Positions 44,604 through 54,560 of a stretch of 64,000 nucleotides of DNA are shown piece by piece. The position numbers and the translations under genes are program-made. Source of the stretch: Ceratobasidium sp. AG-K (Eukaryota > Basidiomycota > Agaricomycetes > Cantharellales > Ceratobasidiaceae); assembly GCA_037039685.1 (NCBI GenBank), contig JAWNGF010000005.1, positions 2,108,001-2,172,000 on the forward strand. The letters are read 5' to 3'. Below the pieces are notes generated by a model that saw nothing but the letters and a program-made list of their open reading frames with translations, was not told where the DNA came from and did not search any database. The first letter of the stretch is position 1; every line of letters starts with the position of its first letter.

Positions 44604-46601
44604 TTAGAGGGAGACCTCGCCTTTTCCCGACTCGGGTTCCTCTTCAATTTTTCCTTCCCTTCCTTTGAGGTTAGGTTCCTCCTATTTCCATTCCTTCTCC
44701 GGGCACTTGGCAAGCATGTGTTTGTCTGCCCCGCATTTCAGGCAGTGTTTCGAGGAAATCCTTGCCTTGTAAACCTTGTCTGGAAGTCTCTTTGTAGAGC
44801 TAGAGGATGCTGTTATTGTCTTCTTCCCCGTCGTGTTCTTGATTGCTTGTAGTTTCTGATCAATAGAGATTGCGATTGATATCCATCGGTCAAGGGATAG
44901 TTCTCATTCTGTCCCATCTTCGTTGATCAGGGTAAGTTCAAAACGAGCCAGTTTGGTTTTGACTTCAGGCTTCAACCCTTCCTTGAATTGGTTGATCAGA
45001 GCTTCCTGACCCCAGTTTACGTCTACCAGAAGATATCGGAATTCCGAAGCATAGTTTGCTACTGAGTTGTTCTGTTTGCATTTTCGGATGTCCGATTCGG
45101 CTTTAGCTTTCTTGTTGGGGTCGCTGAACTGTTCCATGAAGTGTGCCTTGAAACTTTCCCATGAGGCAAGGTTTTGGTTATTTTCTCTTTGGTTAAGCAA
45201 CCTTAAGAGTACTTGTGCCCAGTGAGTGGCGGCCTTGTTCTCGGATTTGAAGTTTGCTAGAGCTTCGCGGATCCTTTCTTCGTTGGAAGTGTATTGATCG
45301 CCTAGGCGTACAAAGTAGCTTTCCATTTGTGTGATGAACATTTCGGCACCTTCTCCTTTCTTTCCATTGAAAGCTTCTGGACGAGTCACCTTGGGACGAC
45401 GTGGTCCGCTACCGATGTTTGGGTTCTCGGCCAGTTGTTGGATTCTTAATTCTAATTTGTCGATCCTGGTAGATTCCGCGTCTGGATGTGGTGGAGAATT
45501 TGATCGCCTAGAGGGGATCCCGTGCAGGGATGCTTTGTCCATTTCTTCTCGCATATTGTTGATAGCTTCCTGAACTTCCGTGATTTTGGCAGTGAAGGAG
45601 GTTCCTTCCTGTTGTAAGGTTTCTAGTCCTTGTGTTACTGCCTTGTTCCATTCGAGTTGCCCTTGTCTGGTAGTGTTGAGTTCTTCGTGTACATTGTTCA
45701 CTAGTCCTTGAGTGTTGGTAACCTCATTTCGAAGGCGGGTTACGTCTTGACCGACTAGAAAGGAATTATGTTCGCCATTTCTTGCCGCGTTCAGAATGTC
45801 CGTCAAGGTGCCTTGTAGGGTGTTGATGGAGTCGTTAAAGATTTGCTGGTTGTTTGCTAGGACTTGTGTGGCTTGTTCTAGGCTGCTAAGCCTTCGATCT
45901 ATAGTGACTCTCATTCCATCTATAACCCTAAGAGTGGCGTTGTGTCTTCCTTCTAGAAGGTCGTCCAGGTCGTCTAGGTTATTGATTACAGTCCTGCTGC
46001 TAGAGCTGGAACTTGAACTTGAGCTTCCTGGATTACCGGCGCTTTGTTGTACCGGGGCCGATTGCTCAGAGTAACCCTGTGGAACATATGGTGGTGCTGG
46101 AATCGCTGGTGTGACTGGCTGGGAAGCCACTGGAATTGGTCCTGCGTTGGTGATGGTTCCTCCAATTTGAGGGACTGTAGGGACATTGGGAACGTGTGGT
46201 GTAGGAGGAGGTCTAATGGGAACAAGCGACACGCCCCCATGAGCTTCGGGTTGGGGAGAAAAGAACTGTCTCCTAGTCCCTAGTGGCCACAAGGGACGTG
46301 ATGGCCCTGGACTTCCAGTTGGAATGCGAATTACAGCTGGAGTGGGGTCATTTGTGAGATCTCCTGGTTCTCTATTTGTGATAGTGGGTTCTTCCTCTTG
46401 TACAGTTGTCATGTCGGCAATGCTGAAAGCTCCTGGCATTGATGTTTGACTTTGGGGGCGTGATCGGGCAGGTCCTCCCGCTTGAGTTTGTGCAATATCT
46501 TGCTCATTTAGTGATCCTGTGGGCCTTGCTGCCCGACTGGGTCCTCTTCTTGTTGATATAGTGGATGAAGGACGTGACCCTCCATCTTCTTGAATAGACA
46601 T
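44604..46601 (-). pseudogene. element A Gag with stops
   Basis: A 666-codon frame starting MSIQEDGGSRPSSTISTRR. It is open to about 44909, where GTE is followed by TGA (CGA in element D, GTERELS), and a second stop (TAG) occurs near 44690 after KEWK. The zinc knuckle has diverged to CLKCGADKHMLAKC. The frame ends at TAA 44604-44606. Confidence 0.85.
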
Positions 46602-46624
46602 GTGTTGTTAAGCTTGTTTTGTAA

Positions 46625-47103
46625 TGTCGTAAGCTTCTTCTTTAGTGGCTATGGGACAAGCTGCAATGGAGAGTGGACGGCACTAAGACCTAAATGACCT
46701 CTTGGACCGCAACACACTTAAGTGTCTGTAGGCTCTTGAGGGTAGGGGTAGTTCAAAGTGTCACTCAAAAGGGATGTTTGACGAGACAAAACAAGCTGGG
46801 GTTACCAGGCTTGTTGGTCCTCTATATATATTCAAAAAAGTGGCCGAGTCATACAAGGCGCAGCCACATGAGTCAGAGCAGTCAACCAGTCAGGAGTGTC
46901 CGTGTGAGTCATGCTGTATGAACAGACATGACTCGTACAAAGCACAGCCGCGTTACACAGTGTAACATATAACCACAAGAAGGTGGCAACGCAGCAGGAA
47001 AACGAGTAGAAAGACAAACAAAGAACAAACACAAACACAAGCACAGACAACGAGAGAGGATGAGGCGTAGACGAGTCCAATGGCGAGAGCATGGCTCACG
47101 ACA
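46625..47103 (-). repeat. element A 5' LTR
   Basis: 479 bp, TGTCGTAAGC...GCTCACGACA, with minus-strand TATATATA and AGCTTGTTTTGT in the same arrangement as in B, C and D. The primer site AGCTTGTTTTGT (plus-strand view) directly precedes it at about 46611-46622. Confidence 0.9.
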
Positions 47104-47672
47104 GTGCAATCACTGATTCATACGTACATACTAATCTCGTAGTGAAGCGTCAGACGGCAGCAACGACGAGCATCAGGTGCAGAAATGCGCCGCATTAGTC
47201 AGCTCCATCGTCCTTGTGCAATCACTGATTCATACGTACATCCTACAGTCTTGGTGAAGCGTCAGACGGCAGCAACGACGAGCATCAGGTGCAGAAATGC
47301 ACCACATTAGTCAGCACCATTGTCCTCGTGCGATCACTGATTCATACATACATACTAATCTTGTAGTGAAGCATCAGACGGCAGCGACAACGAGCATCAG
47401 GTGCAGAAATGCACCGCATTAGTCAGCACCATTGTCCTCGTGCGATCACTGATTCATACGTACATACTAATCTCGTAGTGAAGCGTCAGACGGCAGCGAC
47501 GACAAGCATCAGGTGCAGAAATGCGCCACATTAGTCAGCTCCATCGTCCTCGTGCGATCACTGATTCATACATACATCCTACAGTCATGGTGAAGCGTCA
47601 GACGGCAGCGACGACGAGCATCAGGTGCAGAAATGCGCTGCATTAGTCAGCTCCATCGTCCACGTGCGATCA
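47104..47672 (-). repeat. 112-bp tandem repeat array, five units plus a partial one
   Basis: Unit starts (GTGCG/GTGCA) at 47104, 47216, 47328, 47440, 47552 and 47664, exactly 112 bp apart. Each unit on the minus strand has CTGAC branch-like sequence, an AG acceptor, three bases (TAT or GAT) and a GTACGT or GTATGT donor: 47128 TAT, 47240 GAT, 47352 TAT, 47464 TAT, 47576 GAT. So each unit equals a 109-nt intron plus a 3-nt exon. Units differ by scattered substitutions only. The array continues left of the retrotransposons at 11068 and 18087. Confidence 0.9.
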
Positions 47673-47687
47673 TAAACCCACACTCGC

Positions 47688-49115
47688 TTTCTACAAGCCA
47701 AGAGTCGAGTTTCATTGTTTGCTACCACGTATTGACATCACGGCTACTACTAGCCAACGTACTTTCTGCCAGCAACAGAAAGATCTCAGTCTCATGCCGC
47801 GTGGTTCTTCTCAGTCCTACCCACAATCTATTATTTCACCAATGAGCTCAATTCATATATCAGCCCCATCAGGCAGCCGCATTCTACTCGCCGTCTTCGT
47901 CCAATTTATATCTCCTGTTAGTCGAGCTTCCGCATCTACATCTGTTGTCTACTTACATACTGGAGTGCCGATATCATCAATCAAATACGAGCCATGGGCC
48001 TTTTTAGTGTATGCTTTTCGGTTTCTGAAGCGGCACTCACTTTCTGCCATTGCCATGTTTCGATACCGCAAGTAAGGACTGTCAGCATCTCGCCACCCGC
48101 CAACAAAGCGCAGTGACTCACCCTGTTTTTATCTATCGTCTAAGAGGTCGCTCGTTGCCTGCTTGTTAGCACGCATCATTCATGCTTTCTGGTGAATGAA
48201 CCCACCCACTGAGGTCGTTTGAATGCCGAGTCAGCTAATAGCAATATCGTGTCAACACAATGTCACCCACAGTCTAGAACAATGGCAATGCAACCACATA
48301 AGTGAATTACTTCTGGCAGCTCCATATCCACCACGTGCACTCACCCACTTGATTGCGTGGAAGCAAATGAGGTTCGACGCGACAACAATCAAATTCCATC
48401 ATTGTTATACTGATTAGCACGATCTCCGCTCTACCAGGTAACTCCTACATACAGTCTGATGTTATCGAACGCCGCAGGAGGGCAGCGAGTACGCGCACAA
48501 GAAATCCATGCACTGATCAGCAGTCCTGTGGCCCGTAAGACATCACTTACATTCTGGTAACAGTACAGTGTGCAAGAAACAAGTTCGGTCGTTGGCCAAA
48601 GCGAATGCGATCCTAGTCAGCTCTAGTCCACCCAGCGGTCGAGGTACGCACCCTCTGTCATAGTCAAGTTCACGCATCCGAGGCCAGATCAATCGATGTC
48701 ATTCGCTCGTCAGAGTCATGCCTCGGTCGGCACGAAGGACACGTACCCCCTGCATGCGTGTGACCGTTCGAGGCAAGCCCAATGGTTCATCGACAGTCCC
48801 AAGGATGGTCAGCAGCATGCTCGGTTGAGGGACGGAACCGGCACACCTTGTAGTCGCAAGTAAAACAGCAGTCGGTTTGCAGTCATGTTCACATTGCCGT
48901 GTCGGCGTTCGCAAGGTCAGCGTTGTGCTCGGTGATTAAAGCCGATGTGGTGAACCCACCGACTAGGGTAACAGCAGATCATTGAGCCACAGGAATCACC
49001 GGAAAGGAGCAGCAACGAAGGGATGCACTCACATAATCTTTGCCTTCAACCTGACAGGCGTGCAGGAAATGCTTCATCAACCCTCGTCATGGCTATACGA
49101 CGTCTAGCGCACCCA
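47688..49115 (-). other. chain of candidate 3-nt and 18-nt microexons, distal block
   Basis: Minus-strand acceptor-NNN-donor units at 49113 (TGG), 48960 (TCG), 48747 (GGG), 48652 (AGG), 48551 (AAT), 48453 (ACT), 48345 (TGG), 48271 (ACT), 48206 (TGG), 48041 (AAA), 47957 (TAT), 47825 (ATT), 47763 (AAA) and 47688 (AAA, GC donor). Two longer symmetric exons are seen: 49033-49050 (VEGKDY) and 48122-48139 (TIDKNR), both 18 nt. Most spacings are 59-129 nt; 48750-48959 is 210 nt and may hide another exon. The unit sequences here are not repeats of one another, unlike the 112-bp array next door. I infer the upstream part of the same transcript. The first exon was not found. Confidence 0.45.
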
Positions 49116-50254
49116 CTGCGAAATCGCATCTCAGCAAACACCATAGACATATCAGACTTCAACGCACAATTATTTCAATCTCCATTGTCAGTCGGCTATT
49201 CGATTCGATTGATCTTGGTACTCGTCGGCCTTTGCTCGCAGGTCGTTGTCAGAGGGCAAGATCGTTCATCTCACGTGCAGATCCGTGCACGAACCGGTAT
49301 AGGGTGCTTATCACGTAACATCGCCAAAAGCAGAAGGCCAAGTTGTGCTGGAAATGTTCGCGACAATTCGCGTCACCAAGTGAGATGTCATCAGGGTAGT
49401 TCAATCGATTACTATGAGCAGGCTTCGCTACACGTTCAACACCCCCGAGCCCGTTGACACAAGCATTGTTCTGGTGGCCAATCCACGCTCCACCCATATG
49501 CGCCGACCAATGGCTGCACCTTCTCCCATGGCACCGTGCCGCCGGCCTACCGCCTCCTTTCGCTTTTTTGTCCCGAGTCTGGTTGACAGCCTATTGGGGC
49601 GCTCATCCAAGGATCTTCCTCTCTTGTCAATCCCGATCGTCGCAAGGGTAAGGAACACTTCGATGTGGCGCTCCGGATCGGTTTCGGTCCCGCCATGAAT
49701 GTCCGTCAATCAAATGGTCCAAGACGATGACGACCATCATGTTGTCAGATGATATTCAAATAGCCATCGCCGTGCCTTCTTGCCTTGTCAATTACTTTGT
49801 GACGGCTCCCCGGGAAATAGATTCGCGAATATGGATGTGTGAAGGCGTGTAATTAAAAGGACGGGGTTCATGCATCGAGCGCTGCAAGTGGACTGATTCA
49901 TCGAGTTGAAAGCAGCGTATGCAATGTTTGTTCCTAGCGCTATTCTCGTGTGGGCCAGACCTCGCAGACCGTGGTTTCAGAAAACTTCCTCGATGTTATT
50001 ACCTTCGAACACTTCCCCGCGTATCCGCCTCAGGCATTGCCGTTCCGATTATTGGCTCGGCTATTATAATACCTCTCCATGCCCTCATACAATCACACAA
50101 GCTACTAGTTTGGCTCCCGAGCCCACCTGCCAAGAGTTGAGTTACAGGTAAGTGTTTCAAATAAAATTAAGTTAATTACATCGATATTTACGACCCAAAG
50201 GCCATTCGGGGGGGGGGGGGTATTTTGGCACTGCAAGGTGAGAAAAGATTTGGA
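49116..50254. other. region without recognised gene
   Basis: It may contain the first exon and promoter of the microexon gene, but I could not fix one. A run of 13 G lies at 50208-50220. Open frames on both strands at 49023-49709 overlap each other and show no known domain. Confidence 0.35.
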
Positions 50255-51610
50255 TTACTGCGATTTGCAAAAGTACTCGCCACCAGGGTCCAACTTTTTC
50301 AAGCTTTGGACGCCACCCAGAAAATACACTATAGCGGCCCAGGATATGATCTATAGAAAGTCAAACATAGCTCATTTGAATCGCGCTCTCGCGACGCACA
50401 AAATTATGTAGCCCGCATGTCGAAATTCGGAGTACTAAGAAAACCGCTCCCCAACTGTATTTCGACGTTTGAGTGACATTTAGAGAGAGTAAGAGTCTGA
50501 AGGTCTCCAGAAGTACTCAATAGCCGTGTATAAATCGATGCGCAAAAAGAACGGACAAGTTTGGTGATGGTTAGGTGGGGATTCGGGCCCCCTGAATCCG
50601 CTGGGGGAGATCGCTTCAGATGACGAGCAGAAACCGATCATATTGAATACAAAACTACATATAGGGCATCCCTCTAACGCGAGGAGCGGAGGTAAACGCC
50701 CTATTGCCTTCACGAAGCTCAGGCCGAAGCTCAAAAGTAGTACTGGCTTCGCCTCAGAACCAGCATCGTGGACATGCAAATATCGTTCCATGATAGTATA
50801 TGAGCATACAGGACATATTATACACTAAATCAGAACTCCTTTTTATTATAATTTGCCTTACTTTGGGGTAACACAAGGGCAGTTTAACCGATTCTTTGAC
50901 CACCGAGGTAAGAGCCCAGCCCAGACCCTGACGCTAAGCCGCCGATCCGCGGATCATGTTGATGGTCTCTGGACCGGCTTTTCAGAGAAACTAATATATC
51001 TGCATGCAAAGAGACTGGAGTGATACATAAAGTAACTCATTCAAACCGGAATAAAATCCTGAATCAAATGGTATCCACTAAGTACGCGATATTGAAGTTC
51101 GAAAAAACATCAGCTCCTGCCACCCAACACACGTTTACTTCACTACGAGAAGACTAAAGCGCTGAATAGTTTCCAACATGACTATTTGAGTATATCGAAT
51201 AATTTTTTTACCACAGTAAATACGATATAAGCCGTTCTTACTAATGAGCTGAAGCTACCTACTTCAGCGAATTCAGGGGACCCGAATCCCCACCTAACCA
51301 TCACCAAACTTGTCCGTTCTTTTTGCGCATCGATTTATACACGGCTATCGAGTACTTCTGGAGACTTTCAGACTCTTACTCTCCCTGAATGTCACTCAAA
51401 CGTCGAAATACAGTTGGGGAGCAGTTTTCTTAGTACTCCGAATTTCGACATGTGGGCTACATCACTTTGTGCGCAGCGAGAGCGCGATTCTAAATAGTCT
51501 AATAGCATTCGTCAAAGTGCCTTCTCTGAGGAGTTATGACGATTTCTATCGTGGCAGTCGAATTTTCAAAACGAAACCCTGGTGGCGAGTACTTTTGCAA
51601 ATCGCAAATA
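50255..51610. mobile_element. fold-back (long inverted repeat) element, non-coding
   Basis: The left arm (about 50255-50625) and the right arm (about 51235-51610) are inverted copies, roughly 370 bp each. Matching landmarks are GCGATTTGCAAAAGTACTCG, GTCGAAATTCGGAGTACTAA, and AAAAAGAACGGACAAGTTTG. The arms have diverged in patches. The 600-bp centre has no transposase. Exact ends and target duplication could not be fixed. Confidence 0.7.
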
Positions 51611-51977
51611 AATGATGGACATGCTCGCTGACATGTAGTCTGGCCTCGAGGTGAGGAGCATCGGGCTCATCACAGGGTAGATCAATCTCGTCGTTGCTGT
51701 CGAGTATTAGGCCACTAATGCCTAATTTCAGCTACTTAATTCAGTATTTACAATAAAGTTTTTGCGTGAACGTACGTCATCGGTTGCCCGGGCAAATTTC
51801 TGCAAGCTCACCACCACCTAGTGGTATTTACAAGGTTGAATTTCGTCTCGCTCGACCACTGACCAGAATTTCAATCACCACAGATGCCAATTTTTATGGA
51901 TATAGCAAAGCGGGCAACTCGTTCTTATTTCCTTGTATTTTCCGACACTGCCTGATCTAAACAATCTCAGACGAGCG

Positions 51978-53395
51978 AAGGTATCAAGGATAATTTGATC
52001 AAAACCGAACACTGCAGCGGGGTGATAGACGTATTTCACTGGGCGACAGTTGCAGCGCTTGAGCTAATCGAAGAAGCTGGGCTCGGTTATTCTTTCAACT
52101 CGTTCACCGGGGAACGGAATGAATGCAACAAATCAATCAAGATAATCATGTTAGTATTCTACCATTTACATCACCTCACGGCTACTCTAACACTTTTTGC
52201 GCATATAGGCCGTTCTTTCTAAGATAGGCCCATTCATGGGAATCCTACCGTATATACATGGTCTTGGCACACCCTCATTTCGCCACCGGATTCTCGACCG
52301 TGTTCCATTTCCAGGGTTTCGACAACTACTTCATGCGATAGAAGTGAAAAACACTTGCGGAAGAGGTGCTCCAGGCTCGGCAGGCCCCATGTCTTCTGGA
52401 TATGACCCGTCATCGGAAGCTGGTCGGGGGCGTGATATCATGACGCTACTGAGTAAGTTCATATTCTGTGTCGCGGTCGCTCGACTTGGACGCTGATACA
52501 TATTACACGTAGTGAAGGCCAATGAAGCGGGAGGATCTAATTTTCACATTAGCCGACAAGCAATGGTGGGACATATGAAGTAAGAACTTCATCAATTCCA
52601 TGGGTTACGCAAGTTGAATAACAACGAAATCCTTAGTGTATTTATATTCGCTGGATATCAGACCACATGGTACGTTTTTCACACAATAACAAACGTCCTT
52701 GTACAGTTTTTAATCACCGCTGGAACTTATCTAGTGGGGCGATATCCCGCCTACTTGATATACTAGCCAACCATCCAGGCGTTCAGGTCAAGCTTACAGA
52801 AGATACAGGAATGCTTTTCAGAACACCCAGATGACGCGTATCATGACGATCTTCTGGAGTTGCCCTATCTTGACACGGTTGTAAGGGAAAACTGAAACTA
52901 TACAAACCAGTAGTCGGTATAAGCCGAGTGTAAGCACCATATGCGGTGGTTCACCACAATTTGATTGCTCAGGATTGCACGAGCACAGATGCCAGCGGGA
53001 TACAACCCTTCCTCTGACTTATCCAATCAAAACTCCCTCCGGTAATACTACAAGCCTCCCGATCAAGGGAGGCGCACGTATCTTATTGAGTGTTACCATG
53101 GCCAATCATTCCAAGGCAATTTGGGGAGAACGAGCCCTGGAGTTCTGGTCGGAACGTTGGGTAGGAAATAAGCTCGATGAGGTGACACAGCTTGGCGCTC
53201 ACCTGCCTGGGGTTTACTCCGCCATGTAAGCGCTATATGAGAGGCATGCCTGCATTGACTGAATTGTATTGACGTTAAGATGGCATTTGGAGCTGGGCAT
53301 CAGGCTTGCATGTACGTCGTGTGCTAACTGTAGCTTGCTTCACTGACACCTGCCTGTATAGCGACTTCAAGTTTTCCATAATGGAAATTAGTTGA
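51978..53395 (+). pseudogene. cytochrome P450, N-terminally truncated and degenerate
   Basis: Haem monooxygenase remnant. Segments in order: DVFHWATVAALELIEEAGLGYSF, ILPYIHGLGTPSFRHRILDR, GRGRDIMTLL followed by an intron and KANEAGGSNFHIS, the helix-I motif FIFAGYQTTW (Gln where most have Glu or Asp), AISRLLDILANHPGVQVKL, then a frame change and ELPYLDTVVREN-stop where the ExxR helix should be, KAIWGERALEFWSERWVGNK, and the haem loop FGAGHQACI with its Cys, followed by DFKFSIMEI. The first 150-170 residues, including the membrane anchor, are missing; the fold-back element lies just upstream. The broken ExxR and frameshift make it non-functional. Confidence 0.8.
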
Positions 53396-53452
53396 GTGCT
53401 CCCGCTCCTCTGGTTAATCCTCACTAATACCACGAATATACGTCAGAGGCCA

Positions 53453-53620
53453 CTCAGCAAAAAGTGAAAATGCTTCGGAGCGCGTGAGGGCTCCGAAGGG
53501 CTCCTTAGGCTCCTGGAGCGCTCAGGAGCACGTGATTGCGACGCTCCCAGTGCGCTCCGGAGCCTACGCAGCGCTCCCGAGCAAAACCCCGGCTCCGGAG
53601 CATTTTCAATTTTTGCTGAG
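53453..53620. mobile_element. small palindromic MITE-like element (168 bp)
   Basis: Ends are inverted copies: CTCAGCAAAAAGTGAAAATG on the left and the complement of CATTTTCAATTTTTGCTGAG on the right, with two or three mismatches over about 27 bp. The interior is GC-rich with many GGAGC/GCTCC words that can pair with each other. No coding content. Confidence 0.6.
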
Positions 53621-54496
53621 CATGGTTGCACAGCTAATCCAAGACTTCAGGTTTGAACCGTCCAACGAAGACTTCGCCTGGGAGGTAGGTTCATTGCCTG
53701 TTTAGTATAGCATTGTGATTGATCGACGGCCCGTTGCATATATCTAGTCACTCGGAGTTCAACAGCCCTTCCTGAAGAAGGATCCTAATGGATCAACCCG
53801 ACTTCCGGCACTGCCACCCGAGGCCACAAGGCTTTAGGATGCGTCTATTTCCGATACCCACAGACTGGAATTTTGCTATTAGCGACACGGAATGTATAGT
53901 GTACTAGTAGTTGAGGTAATACCTAACCTGTGTCATCGATATCGGTATGTTTGGGAGTCTGGAGGCCCGCGACATCGATATAGATTGCGTCACACGTTTC
54001 GCACTTTCTCGAATCGAACCCAGGCCTAGGACGCCAGAAATATACTGGCGGGCCCTGGCGAGGTACCGGCTGACAGTCCAGCGTGGACGCGGTTACGATA
54101 AAGCGAATCCCCTGCCCGCGTGGACGAGTCGCCACAGAACCCGTTTTCACTCAGAAGCCAGGCTTATTAATAGTGCCTCGACTGTTTTCTCTAATGAACT
54201 CTGAATGAAAAGACACTTGTCAACCATGTTGGAAATCCTGAGGAAGTAGCGGAAACCTGCATCTTTGAAATGAAGGTAAGGGGATTTTTGGTGGACAAAC
54301 GAGTCTACCTCTTTCGTACTGTCACAACGCACATATTTACAGTAACTGGACAAGTTGCCTATGTGGAGGGAGGATCGTTGCTCTCAGTAACAAACTCATA
54401 CTGCCTCCAGTTGAGAACTGGAGAATGTACATCCAAAAGATGAGGATAACTGATACGGAATTTGAGATCAATTGATGTGATAAAGACCACCAGGCT
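53621..54496. other. region without recognised gene
   Basis: No protein, RNA gene or repeat could be supported. A GGTTCGATTC-like word near 54010 on the minus strand resembles a tRNA B box but no cloverleaf forms around it. Confidence 0.35.
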
Positions 54497-54560
54497 GTAC
54501 TCAACGAAAATGTGAAAAGCTACGTAGCACCCTGTAGCTTTTTTGATTTTCGTTGAGTAC
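54497..54560. repeat. 64-bp near-perfect hairpin, MITE-like
   Basis: It begins GTACTCAACGAAAATG and ends with the complement, CATTTTCGTTGAGTAC-like, with 27-bp arms (GTACTCAACGAAAAT then AAAGCTAC) around a loop of about 10 nt. It could be a tiny transposon relic or a transcription terminator-like palindrome. Confidence 0.55.

Larger units (their letters stand above)
18135..47103 (-). mobile_element. A: outer, degenerate Ty3/gypsy chromovirus interrupted by B, C and D
   Basis: LTRs of 479 bp lie at 18135-18613 and 46625-47103. The internal sequence survives in four pieces: 18614-19073, 26298-27944, 35178-36930 and 44158-46624. Removing the three nested elements and one copy of each target duplication restores a normal gag-pol-ORF3 order on the minus strand. 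Gag and pol contain several stops, mostly CGA to TGA, so A is the oldest element here. Flanking pentamers are GTGCG (left) and GTGCA (right), one mismatch. It belongs to the same family as B, C and D. Confidence 0.9.

Noticed and set aside
47104..47672. CRISPR-like array
   Set aside because: The repeats are contiguous 112-bp tandem units without variable spacers, in a eukaryotic genome.
47633..48075. Plus-strand frames of 70 and 118 codons right of the tandem repeat
   Set aside because: No domain, and the minus strand in the same stretch carries the regular acceptor-NNN-donor pattern.
48116..48125. A 1-nt exon (G) between AAAAACAG and GTGAGT
   Set aside because: An 18-nt exon starting at the upstream CTCTTAG acceptor keeps the phase and explains the donor better.
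49428..49709. 93-codon minus-strand frame as possible first exon of the microexon gene
   Set aside because: No known domain, no clear donor linking it to the 3-nt exon at 49113, and overlapping frames on both strands look equally plausible.
50208..50220. Run of 13 G as a regulatory or G-quadruplex element
   Set aside because: A single homopolymer run; it may be an assembly or slippage feature, and nothing around it supports a function.
53923..54150. tRNA- or SINE-like B box (GGGTTCGATTCGAG on the minus strand)
   Set aside because: No matching A box at the right distance and no acceptor, D or T stem could be formed.
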